A stretch of 64,000 bases of DNA from Thermoactinomyces mirandus (GTDB lineage Bacteria; Bacillota; Bacilli; Thermoactinomycetales; Thermoactinomycetaceae). Shown piece by piece: positions 17,785 through 26,778 of the stretch. The DNA lies in NCBI RefSeq assembly GCF_013868055.1, contig NZ_JACEOL010000043.1:1-64000 (forward strand), given 5' to 3'. The stretch's first letter is position 1. Every line of letters begins with the position of its first letter. Position numbers and translations under genes: made by a program. The notes beneath the pieces were generated by a model, which was given only the letters and a program-made list of their open reading frames with translations, was not told the DNA's origin and ran no database searches.

Positions 17785-20439
17785 ATGATGCAATTTTACC
17801 GTGAAAGTCCCGAGAAAGCACTGCAAGCGACCCACTCTTCCATGCGTGGTTTGTCCGTTGATCGGGTCAAGCAGTTGCTGGAGAGAGACGGATATAACGA
17901 AATTGAAGATCAGGAAAAGGTTCCGGTATGGAAACTGTTTCTGGAAACATTCAAGGACCCCATGGTCGTTGTTCTGCTCATTGCGGCTGGCATACAGATC
18001 ATACTTGGGGAAATCGTGGAATCTTTCATTATTTTTCTTGTACTGATTATTAACGCAGTGATCAGTGTCGTACAGACGAAAAAAGCGGAAAGTTCCCTGG
18101 AAGCTTTGCGTGACATGTCGGCACCGGAAGCCAAGGTGATCCGAAATGGCCAAAAAAAGACGATTCCCGCCAGAGAACTGGTTCAGGGAGATATCGTGCT
18201 TCTTGAAGCAGGAGATTATGTTCCCGCGGATGGACGCTTGCTCGAAAGCAGTTCCCTGAAAGTAAACGAGGGGATGTTGACGGGAGAATCGGAAGCTGTC
18301 GATAAAATCACAGAAGCGATTCATGAAGAGGTTGGTCTTGGAGACCAGCGCAATATGGTATTCAGTTCCTCCCTGGTTGTAAACGGGCGCGGAACATTTG
18401 TCGTAACCGCTACAGGGGAAAAGACGGAAATCGGCAAAATCGCCGACATGATTTCAACTGCCGAAGCAAAGCAAACCCCGCTGCAGCGGAAACTGGATGT
18501 TTTCAGCAAAAAGCTGGGAATAGGAATTCTTTTGCTCTGTGTATTCATCTTTGCGATCCAGACACTGCGCATCTGGTTTGGAGACCAGGATGGGGACATG
18601 GTCACGGCAATTATCAATGCTTTAATGTTTTCTGTTGCCATCGCGGTTGCGGCCATTCCGGAGGCTCTCTCTTCCATTGTGACCATTGTGCTGGCGGTAG
18701 GGACAAATAAAATGGCCAGGCAGAATGCGATTATCCGCCGGCTTCCAGCCGTGGAAACACTTGGTTCTACCAGTGTAATCTGTACGGATAAAACCGGTAC
18801 CCTGACCCAAAACAAAATGACTGTCACGGACTATTTTCTGCCGCAATCTCCCAACAAGCGCCTGCCCGACAATCCCGATGATTTCAATCAGTCCGAACGG
18901 ATGCTGGTACTTACAGCGGCGCTTTGCAATGATTCGCATATCAACAATGAGGGGAAAGAAATTGGGGATCCCACGGAAATAGCCCTCGTACATTTTGCGA
19001 ACAAAAACTATCAGGATTATGAAGAAATCCGGCAAAAGTACAAACGCCTGGCCGATCTGCCATTTGACTCGGACCGCAAGCTCATGTCCGCTGTTCATGT
19101 CATTGACGGGCAGAAAATGATGCTGACCAAAGGCGGTCCCGATGTGATGTTCAGTCGTGCCGCTCATGTTCTGGTAAAAGGGGAAGAACAACCCCTTAAT
19201 GAAGATCTGCTTGAAGTTTTCCGGAAGGTTAATGAAGAATTTTCCAACCAGGCCCTGCGTGTTCTCGCTTACGGTTACAAGAGGCTGCCGGACGATCAAA
19301 ACACAATCAGCCTTGAAGATGAAAAGGATTTGGTTCTCGTCGGTCTGACAGCCATGATGGATCCGCCGCGTGAAGCAGTCTACGATTCGATCGAGGAAGC
19401 CCAAAAAGCCGGCATTCGTCCGATCATGATTACCGGTGACCACAAGACAACCGCCAAAGCGATCGGCAAGGATATCGGACTGGTGCAACCTGGCGATATT
19501 GCCGTTACCGGACAGGAACTGGACAAGATGACCGATGAAGAACTGGATGAAAAGTTGGAACGCATTTCGGTTTATGCCCGTGTTTCTCCGGAAAACAAGA
19601 TCCGCATCGTCCGGGCATGGCAGAAAAAGAACAAGGTGACTGCGATGACCGGAGATGGCGTTAATGATGCCCCTGCACTGAAGCAGGCGGATATCGGGGT
19701 AGCGATGGGAAGCGGAACAGATGTGGCCAAAGATGCCGCGGCCATGATTCTGACCGATGACAATTTCGTATCGATTGTAAAAGCGGTCAGTGTCGGCAGA
19801 ACCGTTTTTGACAACATCAAAAAGTCGATCCGCTACCTGTTTGCGGGAAATCTGGGTGCGATTATCGCTATTCTCTATGCGGTGGCACTCAACTTGCCAA
19901 ATCCGTTTACGGCTTTGCAGCTGTTGTTCATCAATCTTGTCAATGATTCGCTTCCTGCCATTGCCCTGGGAATGGAAAAAGCAGAACCGGACGTTATGAA
20001 ACGAAAGCCGCGTAATATTGATGAAGGAATTTTTGCCGGCGGAACCTTGCAGGCAGTGCTGGCGCGCAGTGCTTTGATTGCCGTGGCTGTGATCATCTCT
20101 TTCCATATCGGGTTGAGTCACTCCGATGAAATGGGAGTTGCCATGGCCTTTACAACCCTGATCCTGTCACGGACCTTGCAAACTTTCCCTGCCCGCTCCA
20201 ATACCCAGACATCGATCGGAGCCGGCTTCTTTTCCAACAAATATGTTATCGGCGCTGTTGTCATCTGTTTTCTGCTGTACGGAACAACTGTTCTTCCGTT
20301 TGCCCGCAGTGTTTTCCACATTCCTGCATCGTTCGGGTTGAACGAGTGGCTGGTGGCAACCGGTCTGGCCATTGGTGCTGTCATAATGATGGAAGTTATC
20401 AAGCTGGTTAACCGGGGGCGTCGTGCTGATCAGAAATAG
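17785..20439 (+). CDS. P-type cation-transporting ATPase (P2A type; likely Mn2+/Ca2+ efflux)
   Basis: The product is an 884-residue membrane pump. Visible marks are LTGES (about residue 164), phosphorylated Asp335 in CTDKTGTLTQNK, KGGPDVMF in the nucleotide-binding domain, and TGDGVNDAPALKQADIGVAMG. Ten membrane segments are expected, with the last six after residue 670. The helix-4 ion motif reads AAIPEALSSIVTIV instead of the SERCA-type PEGLP, so ion choice may differ from a plain Ca2+ pump. The upstream Mn2+ riboswitch argues for manganese export, as reported for the riboswitch-linked YoaB of Lactococcus. The gene is monocistronic with its own terminator. Confidence 0.9.
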   Translation: MMQFYRESPEKALQATHSSMRGLSVDRVKQLLERDGYNEIEDQEKVPVWKLFLETFKDPMVVVLLIAAGIQIILGEIVESFIIFLVLIINAVISVVQTKKAESSLEALRDMSAPEAKVIRNGQKKTIPARELVQGDIVLLEAGDYVPADGRLLESSSLKVNEGMLTGESEAVDKITEAIHEEVGLGDQRNMVFSSSLVVNGRGTFVVTATGEKTEIGKIADMISTAEAKQTPLQRKLDVFSKKLGIGILLLCVFIFAIQTLRIWFGDQDGDMVTAIINALMFSVAIAVAAIPEALSSIVTIVLAVGTNKMARQNAIIRRLPAVETLGSTSVICTDKTGTLTQNKMTVTDYFLPQSPNKRLPDNPDDFNQSERMLVLTAALCNDSHINNEGKEIGDPTEIALVHFANKNYQDYEEIRQKYKRLADLPFDSDRKLMSAVHVIDGQKMMLTKGGPDVMFSRAAHVLVKGEEQPLNEDLLEVFRKVNEEFSNQALRVLAYGYKRLPDDQNTISLEDEKDLVLVGLTAMMDPPREAVYDSIEEAQKAGIRPIMITGDHKTTAKAIGKDIGLVQPGDIAVTGQELDKMTDEELDEKLERISVYARVSPENKIRIVRAWQKKNKVTAMTGDGVNDAPALKQADIGVAMGSGTDVAKDAAAMILTDDNFVSIVKAVSVGRTVFDNIKKSIRYLFAGNLGAIIAILYAVALNLPNPFTALQLLFINLVNDSLPAIALGMEKAEPDVMKRKPRNIDEGIFAGGTLQAVLARSALIAVAVIISFHIGLSHSDEMGVAMAFTTLILSRTLQTFPARSNTQTSIGAGFFSNKYVIGAVVICFLLYGTTVLPFARSVFHIPASFGLNEWLVATGLAIGAVIMMEVIKLVNRGRRADQK

Positions 20440-20457
20440 AGAGATCGGGTAATAGAA

Positions 20458-20505
20458 AAAACCATTCCGAAATGGGAGTGACTCTTGCCGGGATGGTTTC
20501 TTTTT
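20458..20505 (+). terminator. Terminator after the P-type ATPase
   Basis: AACCATTCC pairs with GGGATGGTT (one bulge), followed by TTCTTTTT, 20 bases beyond the stop codon. Confidence 0.65.
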
Positions 20506-20622
20506 ATGGTGAATTTTATTCTGTCAACAAGTTGGCAACTTCCTCCTCCTAACAATTTATGCATTTTTACCCCCTGCCTGTTACAATATAGGTAAACAAC
20601 CAATAATAATGGGGATTCCGCA

Positions 20623-23280
20623 ATGAGCAAGATCGATGACATTTTCCACGCATTAATTAAATTAAATCAGCAGGATGTTCCTGAAGGAATTGATGCGAGT
20701 CAAATCAGCCGGAAACTGGGGATTGACCGTTCCACGGCAAGCCGCTACCTGAATGAACTCGTGCGACAAGACAAGGTTGTTAAAGTCCCAGGAAAGCCTG
20801 TTAAATACAGGGCAAAACCATCTGCTTCCCCCGCTGCTTCCCGGTTCATGCCGAAAACGCACGGGGTTGGAAAAAGCTTGGAGCCGATTTTGGAGCAGGC
20901 CATGGCAGCGTTTTTGTACCCGACCAAATCACTGCCCATTCTCCTGACTGGAGAAACGGGGACAGGGAAAACGTATCTTGCCGAAACCCTGTCAAAACTG
21001 GCCAAAAAGCAGATGGTACCAACCCGTGACTTTCCGTTTATTGTCTTTAACTGTGCCGATTATGCCCAAAATGCCGAATTGCTTGTCGGACAGATATTCG
21101 GTATCAAGGAAGGGGCCTTTACCGGGGCAATCAGGGACCAGGAGGGACTTGTGGAACAGGCGGACGGGGGGATTCTGTTTCTTGATGAGATTCACCGTCT
21201 CCCGCCATCCGGACAGGAAATGCTGTTTTATCTGATGGACAAGGGTGTGTATCGCCGACTCGGGGAAGCAATCCGGACAAGGCATGCCAATGTGACATTG
21301 ATTGGCGCTACAACGGAGGACCCGGGCAAGGTCTTGCTTCCGACATTGTACCGTCGCTTTTCTGTCAAATTGAATCTTCCGCCGTTGAGGGAACGGACCA
21401 GGGAAGAAAGAAAAGTACTGATCAATCATTTTCTTGCCGAAGAAGCAGGAAAAATGGGCCAGGCCCTCGCCATTACCGATAACTGCCGGGAGGCACTCCT
21501 GTCTTATCCTTGTCCCGGCAACATCGGGCAACTGAAAAGTGATATCCAGATCGCCTGTGCCCACGCCTATTTGCGTTATTTGAAAAGCAACAGGGAAAAA
21601 GTGTTAATTACAGCTGAAGATTTGCCGGAAGAAGTGTACGTCTATGCAACCCGTAGCAACTTAAAACAGATCCGGACCATTGATGGATCGGGAAACTGGC
21701 CGGAAACCGGTCAGGATGATTTCAGCCTCCCCAATATCTACCGGCATTTGGCCAACCAGTCAGATCATAAAAGTCTGCAGGATGTAATTAAAACCTATAT
21801 CCGGGAACTGTCCAGACGGTATCATCAGCCACACGTATCAAAACAGGGCTGGCAGCAATTGATTGACAAGGATCTTTTTCAGGCATTGACAAGAGCGCGG
21901 CATGAACTTAAAGATGTTTTTCCGGTGGAACCTGACATCAACCAGCTTTATGTGATTGGCCTGCATTTGCAAAACTTCCGGAACCATCAAAAACAGCAAA
22001 CGAACAAGGAATCGTTGCCCATTGTCATCCATCCGAATGTGGCGTACCGCCGGGCATCCCGGCATCTGGCCAGGTACCTGGACAAGGAAATCGGCCTCAA
22101 ACTGCCGGATGAGGAAGTTGAACTGATTGCCCATTTCCTGCCGGACAGACCAACGGAAGTGTATACGGCTTCCGGGCAATCGGTGGCCATTATCCTTGTA
22201 ACCCACGGGGATGCCGCGGCATCTTCCATGGCTGATGTAACCAATACACTGCTAGGCAATAAAGTGATTCATGCCATCGACATGCCGTTAAATCTATCGG
22301 CAAGCTCCATATACGAGCGGGTCAAGGAAAAAATAAAATCGCTGGAACAGGTGAGCGGAGTCCTTCTTCTCGTTGATATCGGTTCTCTGATTACCATGGG
22401 GGACACGATCCGGCATGATGTGGATATCCCTGTGAAAACCCTTTCCTGCGTCAATCTGCCCATGGTTCTTGAGGCAGGCAGGAAATCGCTTGTTACCGAC
22501 CTGACACTGGATGATATATACGATGCCGCCAAAAAAGCGATGACCACTTTTTTCAGGGAAAACGAAGCTGAAAAAAACATCAAGAAAAAGCGCATGATCG
22601 CCACCGTCTGCTTCACGGGCGAGGGAGCGGCACAACTTTTGGAATCATGGTTAAAAGACCAGCTTTCCGCTTGGGACCAGGATGTGATTATCCGAACGGT
22701 CCGTATTGATCCGACCACCAAGGATACTTCTGTTTTAAACGACCTGAAAAATTACTATGACATGATTGCCATCATTGGGACCGTGCCCGTTTCCATCAAG
22801 GGGATTCCCTATATCCCGGCCTGGGAATTGCTGCAGCAGGACGGGATTTCCCGCATGACCAAACTGCTGGAAGTGACCAGAAAAACACCGGTCTTTCCTG
22901 AAAAAAGCGAGGTTGCTGCGGAAGAAATCTATTCCCTCGCTGTTCAGGGGCTTGGAGAAATTGTCACCCATGTCAATCCCAAAACGGTTGCCGCGATTTT
23001 AGACCGGCATCTGCCTCCTATCCGGGACTTTTATTCCTGGGATACTGACCGGGAACTGGGCATGTGGATGCACCTTGGCAGCCTGATGGACCGGATCGTT
23101 GCCGCGCAATTAAAAAATGACAGCCACAAGCTTACGGCAGCGATTCCGCTCGATGGTAAAATTGTCATCACCGATCAGGAAAAAGAAGTCTGGAAACCAC
23201 TCCTCACCGCTCTTGAGAACACGTTTTCTGTTACCATATCTGATTCGGTTGAAAAAGAACTGATCAAGCTGTCTCGTTGA
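20623..23280 (+). CDS. Sigma-54-dependent PTS-controlled activator (LevR/CelR class)
   Basis: This 885-residue regulator has, in order: an N-terminal helix-turn-helix (residues 24-50, ASQISRKLGIDRSTASRYLNEL); an AAA+ sigma-54 interaction domain with Walker A GETGTGKT (110-117), intact GAFTGA (164-169) and Walker B GGILFLDEI; a first PRD; an EIIA-Man-like domain (SVAIILVTHGDAAASSM); an EIIB-like stretch; and a C-terminal second PRD (residues about 790-880). Such proteins are activated or inhibited by phosphorylation from HPr and PTS EIIB. A textbook -24/-12 promoter and a cellobiose-type PTS lie immediately downstream, so it should control them in response to the sugar. The gene for sigma-54 is not in the window. 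Confidence 0.93.
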   Translation: MSKIDDIFHALIKLNQQDVPEGIDASQISRKLGIDRSTASRYLNELVRQDKVVKVPGKPVKYRAKPSASPAASRFMPKTHGVGKSLEPILEQAMAAFLYPTKSLPILLTGETGTGKTYLAETLSKLAKKQMVPTRDFPFIVFNCADYAQNAELLVGQIFGIKEGAFTGAIRDQEGLVEQADGGILFLDEIHRLPPSGQEMLFYLMDKGVYRRLGEAIRTRHANVTLIGATTEDPGKVLLPTLYRRFSVKLNLPPLRERTREERKVLINHFLAEEAGKMGQALAITDNCREALLSYPCPGNIGQLKSDIQIACAHAYLRYLKSNREKVLITAEDLPEEVYVYATRSNLKQIRTIDGSGNWPETGQDDFSLPNIYRHLANQSDHKSLQDVIKTYIRELSRRYHQPHVSKQGWQQLIDKDLFQALTRARHELKDVFPVEPDINQLYVIGLHLQNFRNHQKQQTNKESLPIVIHPNVAYRRASRHLARYLDKEIGLKLPDEEVELIAHFLPDRPTEVYTASGQSVAIILVTHGDAAASSMADVTNTLLGNKVIHAIDMPLNLSASSIYERVKEKIKSLEQVSGVLLLVDIGSLITMGDTIRHDVDIPVKTLSCVNLPMVLEAGRKSLVTDLTLDDIYDAAKKAMTTFFRENEAEKNIKKKRMIATVCFTGEGAAQLLESWLKDQLSAWDQDVIIRTVRIDPTTKDTSVLNDLKNYYDMIAIIGTVPVSIKGIPYIPAWELLQQDGISRMTKLLEVTRKTPVFPEKSEVAAEEIYSLAVQGLGEIVTHVNPKTVAAILDRHLPPIRDFYSWDTDRELGMWMHLGSLMDRIVAAQLKNDSHKLTAAIPLDGKIVITDQEKEVWKPLLTALENTFSVTISDSVEKELIKLSR

Positions 23281-23315
23281 CAGGGGAATATGAAGGATGG
23301 CCTGTTTTTACAGTG

Positions 23316-23346
23316 ATGTGTGCAGAAAACTGCACACATTTTTTTA
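23316..23346 (+). terminator. Terminator after the sigma-54 activator gene
   Basis: ATGTGTGCAG / CTGCACACAT, a 10-bp perfect stem with a 4-base loop, followed by TTTTTTT. Confidence 0.85.
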
Positions 23347-23385
23347 TTTCCTTTGAAACCGCTTTATTATTGCATTCATCTGTGT

Positions 23386-23402
23386 TGGCACGGGTTTTGC
23401 AT
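23386..23402 (+). promoter_or_regulatory. Sigma-54 (-24/-12) promoter of the PTS operon
   Basis: TGGCACGGGTTTTGCAT matches the sigma-54 consensus TGGCAC-N5-TTGCW exactly. It lies between the activator gene and the PTS operon, whose first translated frame begins 135 bases downstream. Confidence 0.93.
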
Positions 23403-23536
23403 AATTGAAGGACGGGAGGGGAAACTACAACAGAAAACCGTGTTTTCCCTAATAAAAAGAAGGAGGCATGCGAATTCGTCAGATTTTGGATTTACTTGAC
23501 GGGTATCGGAAAAATGCTCATCAAGGAGGGGGTCGT

Positions 23537-23779
23537 TTGGCAAACCTGAAAAGATTCCTGTTCCTGTATGCAAATCTGTTTTCACTGATCTGGATTGGTT
23601 ACGGAACTTACGCTGTTGTCGCGGATCAGCCAAATGGTCAATTCCTGCTTGGATTTGGCGTTGCTTTTGCCATCGTGATCTTCGCCGCATCCTGGTTTTC
23701 CTATTGGTTGATGGGACATTACAAACGCATAGACCAAATGGCAAAACACGTATTTTCTTCTTCCAGAAAACAAAGGTAA
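23537..23779 (+). CDS. Small two-helix membrane protein in the PTS operon
   Basis: An 80-residue frame begins at a TTG preceded at ideal spacing (seven bases) by AAGGAGG. An in-frame ATG 23 codons earlier also follows an AAGGAGG, but with only one base of spacing. The product has two membrane segments (RFLFLYANLFSLIWIGYGTYAVV and LLGFGVAFAIVIFAASWFSYWLMG) and a basic tail (RIDQMAKHVFSSSRKQR). It is the first gene after the sigma-54 promoter and ends 26 bases before the EIIB gene. I do not recognise the family. A role linked to the PTS permease is inferred only from position. Confidence 0.6.
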   Translation: MANLKRFLFLYANLFSLIWIGYGTYAVVADQPNGQFLLGFGVAFAIVIFAASWFSYWLMGHYKRIDQMAKHVFSSSRKQR

Positions 23780-23805
23780 ACAACTATACGAAAGGGATGA
23801 GTTCA

Positions 23806-24126
23806 ATGGAAAATCAACCAATCAAGCTGATTATTCTATGCAGTTGGGGGGCTACTTCCAGCCAGTTGGCCCAAAAGGTGCAGGAAGCAGCAAACAAACG
23901 CGGCATAAAATTGGAAGCTGACGCTGGTGGTACAGGTGAATTCAAAAACAAGGCAGACCAATATAACGTTGCCCTGCTTGAACCGCAGGTACGCCATCTG
24001 AAAAAAGAAGTGACCAAAGTGGCTGAACAGCACAATATTCCGGTAGAACTGGTTGACCAGCGCGCATTTGCCCTGATGGACGGGGATAAAGTGCTCGACC
24101 AGGTGCTGAAAATGCTGGAAAAGTAA
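23806..24126 (+). CDS. PTS lactose/cellobiose-family EIIB component
   Basis: This 106-residue cytoplasmic phosphocarrier takes the phosphate from EIIA and passes it to the incoming sugar at EIIC. The phosphoryl-accepting Cys12 lies in IILCSWGATSSQLAQKV, the P-loop-like site of this family. The ATG with AAAGGGATGAG upstream is used. Second gene of the sigma-54-controlled operon, followed by EIIC after 28 bases. Confidence 0.93.
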   Translation: MENQPIKLIILCSWGATSSQLAQKVQEAANKRGIKLEADAGGTGEFKNKADQYNVALLEPQVRHLKKEVTKVAEQHNIPVELVDQRAFALMDGDKVLDQVLKMLEK

Positions 24127-24154
24127 AAATCAGTAAAAAGAGGGGGTCCTACTA

Positions 24155-25453
24155 ATGATTGACTGGTTGGAAAATCACCTGATGGAACCGCTTGGAAGAA
24201 TTGCCCAGAACAAATATCTGCAATCCATTCGTGACGCCTTTGTCATTTTCGCGCTTCCGGTTATTATTACCGGTGCAATTTTCTTGATTATTGCCAACCC
24301 TCCAACCTCATTAAACTGGGGGATTATCGATGCCTGGGCCAATGCGGTGGAACCGATCCAGGGCCAGCTGTTATTTCCATTCAACCTTACGTTTGGTTTA
24401 ATGGCGTTAACCGTTGCCTTTGGTGTGGGGTACAGTCTGGCAAGCCGTGAGGATATGGATTCCGTCATGGCAGGGATTCTTTCCATGCTGTCGTTTTTCA
24501 TGACAGCCTTTCCGGTTACGGCTATTGAAAACGTTCCGTTTGGAGATATTTTGAATTATCTTGGCGGACAAGGATTGTTTGTTGCGATTATCCTGGGGAT
24601 TCTGACGACGGAAGCCATGCGTTTTCTCATCAATAAAGGAGTAACGTTTGAATTGCCGGCAGGGGTTCCGCCCTATGTCATGCGTACGTTCAGAGCGTTG
24701 GTACCCTTTATGATCATCCTGCCATTGGTATGGATTCTGGCCTGGATCGTCTGGGCAAACTTTGGTGTTACCATTCCGCAACTGGTTCTGGATTTGTTCA
24801 GCCCGCTCGTTGCAGCATCCAACTCTTACTGGGCGGCACTCGGCATGATTCTGTTGATGCTGATTCTGTGGTCGATTGGAATTCACGGGATGAACGTGGT
24901 TTCCTCAGTTGCTTATCCCTTCTGGATGACACAGCTGGCTGAAAACGCTGATGCCGTCAAAGCCGGCGCAGAAGCAACCGGGATTGTAACCGAGCCGTTC
25001 TTCCACATGTTTACCCATATTGGGGGATCTGGTGCAACCTGGGGACTGGTTATCTTCATGTTGTTCTCTGCCTCTGTCCAGTTGAAACAAGTTGGGAAAA
25101 CAGCCCTTATTCCTGCCATATTCAATATTAATGAGCCAGTTATCTTCGGTGTGCCAATTGTCCTGAACCCCGTTCTGATCATTCCATTTGTTCTGGCTCC
25201 AACAGTGATTGTGACAATCAACTATATCCTGTTCGCCACCGGGATTTTGCCACCGGTCGTTCTGCAGCCGCCATTTACCGTACCAATCTTTTTTGGCGGG
25301 TTTATCGCCACTGGCGGCTCCGTCCTGGCAGGTCTGGTACAGATTATCGATGCAGTGATTGCAGCCCTGATTTATTGGCCGTTCTTCAAAAAATATGAGT
25401 CACAGCTGGTAGAACAGGAAAAAAATGATGGAGTGGAACCTGTTAATAGCTAA
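24155..25453 (+). CDS. PTS lactose/cellobiose-family EIIC permease
   Basis: This 432-residue integral membrane transporter channels and phosphorylates a beta-glucoside. About ten membrane segments are visible. Family blocks include the N-terminal LGRIAQNKYLQSIRDAFVIFALPVIITG and LWSIGIHGMNVVSSVAYPFW, FNINEPVIFGVPIVLNPVLIIPF (substrate site) and FGGFIATGGSVLAG. Sugar choice (cellobiose, chitobiose, other) is not given by sequence. It lies between EIIB and EIIA genes, the common order of this family in Bacillota. Confidence 0.93.
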   Translation: MIDWLENHLMEPLGRIAQNKYLQSIRDAFVIFALPVIITGAIFLIIANPPTSLNWGIIDAWANAVEPIQGQLLFPFNLTFGLMALTVAFGVGYSLASREDMDSVMAGILSMLSFFMTAFPVTAIENVPFGDILNYLGGQGLFVAIILGILTTEAMRFLINKGVTFELPAGVPPYVMRTFRALVPFMIILPLVWILAWIVWANFGVTIPQLVLDLFSPLVAASNSYWAALGMILLMLILWSIGIHGMNVVSSVAYPFWMTQLAENADAVKAGAEATGIVTEPFFHMFTHIGGSGATWGLVIFMLFSASVQLKQVGKTALIPAIFNINEPVIFGVPIVLNPVLIIPFVLAPTVIVTINYILFATGILPPVVLQPPFTVPIFFGGFIATGGSVLAGLVQIIDAVIAALIYWPFFKKYESQLVEQEKNDGVEPVNS

Positions 25454-25465
25454 GGAGTGAAATGG

Positions 25466-25798
25466 ATGAATTACGAGGAAATCATGACACAGCTCATTTT
25501 GCATGGTGGAAATGCAAGGGGAGCTGCCTATGAAGCACTGGATGAAGCAGAGGAATACAATTTTGACGAGGCAGAAAAATTAATGGAAGAAGCCAATGAG
25601 GAATTTTTAAAAGGTCATAAATACCAGACACAATTGATCCAGAACCAGGCTGAAAACGCTGTTCCCAGTTTTGTTATGATCCATGCCCAGGATCATGTGA
25701 TGACAGCACAGGCAGAAATACAGCTGATCAGGCGCATGATTAACATGCTGCGCAAAACGGAACGGCTGGAAAAACGGTTGGAAAAATTGGAAGGTTAA
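25466..25798 (+). CDS. PTS lactose/cellobiose-family EIIA component
   Basis: This 110-residue helical-trimer protein takes phosphate from HPr. Phospho-site His73 and the metal-binding Asp76 are in MIHAQDHVMTAQ. The ATG is eight bases from AAGGAG; a GTG nine bases earlier overlaps the ribosome binding site. Last gene of the operon, followed by a clear terminator. This operon lacks its own phospho-glycosidase, so it must rely on the convergent bgl operon or on enzymes elsewhere. Confidence 0.93.
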   Translation: MNYEEIMTQLILHGGNARGAAYEALDEAEEYNFDEAEKLMEEANEEFLKGHKYQTQLIQNQAENAVPSFVMIHAQDHVMTAQAEIQLIRRMINMLRKTERLEKRLEKLEG

Positions 25799-25810
25799 TG
25801 ATACAAAGGA

Positions 25811-25842
25811 AGGGATGTCTGAACCAGGCATCCCTGTTTTTT
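25811..25842 (+). terminator. Terminator of the sigma-54 PTS operon
   Basis: GGGATG pairs with CATCCC (loop TCTGAACCAGG) and is followed by TGTTTTTT. It touches the stop of the convergent ROK gene, so may serve both strands. Confidence 0.8.
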
Positions 25843-26752
25843 ATGAATGAAAGCATAAAGCCGCAGCCCCAATCACGCCGGCATTTTGATCCAGCATGGC
25901 GGGAACAATGTCCGTCTTTTGCCCGTCCGGACTGAGGGCGTATTTGCCGACATAGTTGCGAATCGCTGCAAATAATGGTTCTCCCGCCTTGGAAACACCG
26001 CCACCAATGATGATCTTGTCCGGTTCAAAGGTATTGATCAGGGTGACACAAGCGATACCGAGGACGCGAAAAACTTGTTCGATAAACCGGACAATTTCCG
26101 GAATTCCCTCATGATACAAGGCAAACACTTCCCTGGTTGTCAGCTGTTTCTCCAAGATTTCTGAAGCACGTTTTGCGATGGCTGTACCAGATGCAATTGA
26201 TTCCAGGCATCCTTCCTGCCCGCAGGTACATTTGCCGAAAGAGGGATCGACAACCATATGGCCGATATCCCCGGCATTGCCGTTTTTGCCTCGCAGCAGT
26301 CTGCCGTCGGTGACAATTCCCGCTCCGATTCCGGTGCTGATTGTCATATAGACAAAATGATCATCATTTTTCCCGGCTCCCAGCCACTGTTCTGCCATTG
26401 CCGCAGCATTGGCATCATTTTCAAGAATGGCGGGCCATCCCCACCTTTCCTCCATCCACTGCCGGATTGGCACATCCCGCCAGTCAGGCAGGTTGGGTGG
26501 GCATTTGATCATGCCGTTTCCGGAGTCTAACGGACCGGGAGCCCCGATCCCAATTCCGGTCACATTTTGCCTGATTTGCGGATGAACGGTCAGGATGTGG
26601 TCGATTTCCCTGTGGATGCGTTTTATCATCGTCTTGGGAGAGATGGAGAGATCGGTCGGGATTTTGGCCTGTTCCCAGATCTTTCCGGTATGGTCAACCG
26701 CAGCAATGGCCGTTTTGGTTCCGCCAATATCGACGCCAATTGCAAAAGCCAT
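25841..26752 (-). CDS. ROK-family sugar kinase (glucokinase-like)
   Basis: The product is 303 residues. GVDIGGTKTAIAAVD is the ATP-phosphate motif, GIGAPGPLD and ISTGIGAGIVTDG are family blocks, and CTCGQEGCLES is the zinc-binding cluster of ROK kinases. Last gene of a seven-gene minus-strand beta-glucoside operon. The likely role is phosphorylation of the free glucose released when phospho-beta-glucosidases split phosphorylated disaccharides. No N-terminal helix-turn-helix, so it is a kinase and not a ROK repressor. Confidence 0.88.
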   Translation of the reverse strand: MAFAIGVDIGGTKTAIAAVDHTGKIWEQAKIPTDLSISPKTMIKRIHREIDHILTVHPQIRQNVTGIGIGAPGPLDSGNGMIKCPPNLPDWRDVPIRQWMEERWGWPAILENDANAAAMAEQWLGAGKNDDHFVYMTISTGIGAGIVTDGRLLRGKNGNAGDIGHMVVDPSFGKCTCGQEGCLESIASGTAIAKRASEILEKQLTTREVFALYHEGIPEIVRFIEQVFRVLGIACVTLINTFEPDKIIIGGGVSKAGEPLFAAIRNYVGKYALSPDGQKTDIVPAMLDQNAGVIGAAALCFHS

Positions 26753-26778
26753 TATTCGGCCTCTCCTTTGTAATCATC

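Noticed and set aside
18622-20121. A 499-codon open frame antisense to the P-type ATPase
   Set aside because: The plus-strand frame has every P-type ATPase motif; the antisense frame is a by-product of codon bias and has no ribosome binding site or recognisable product.
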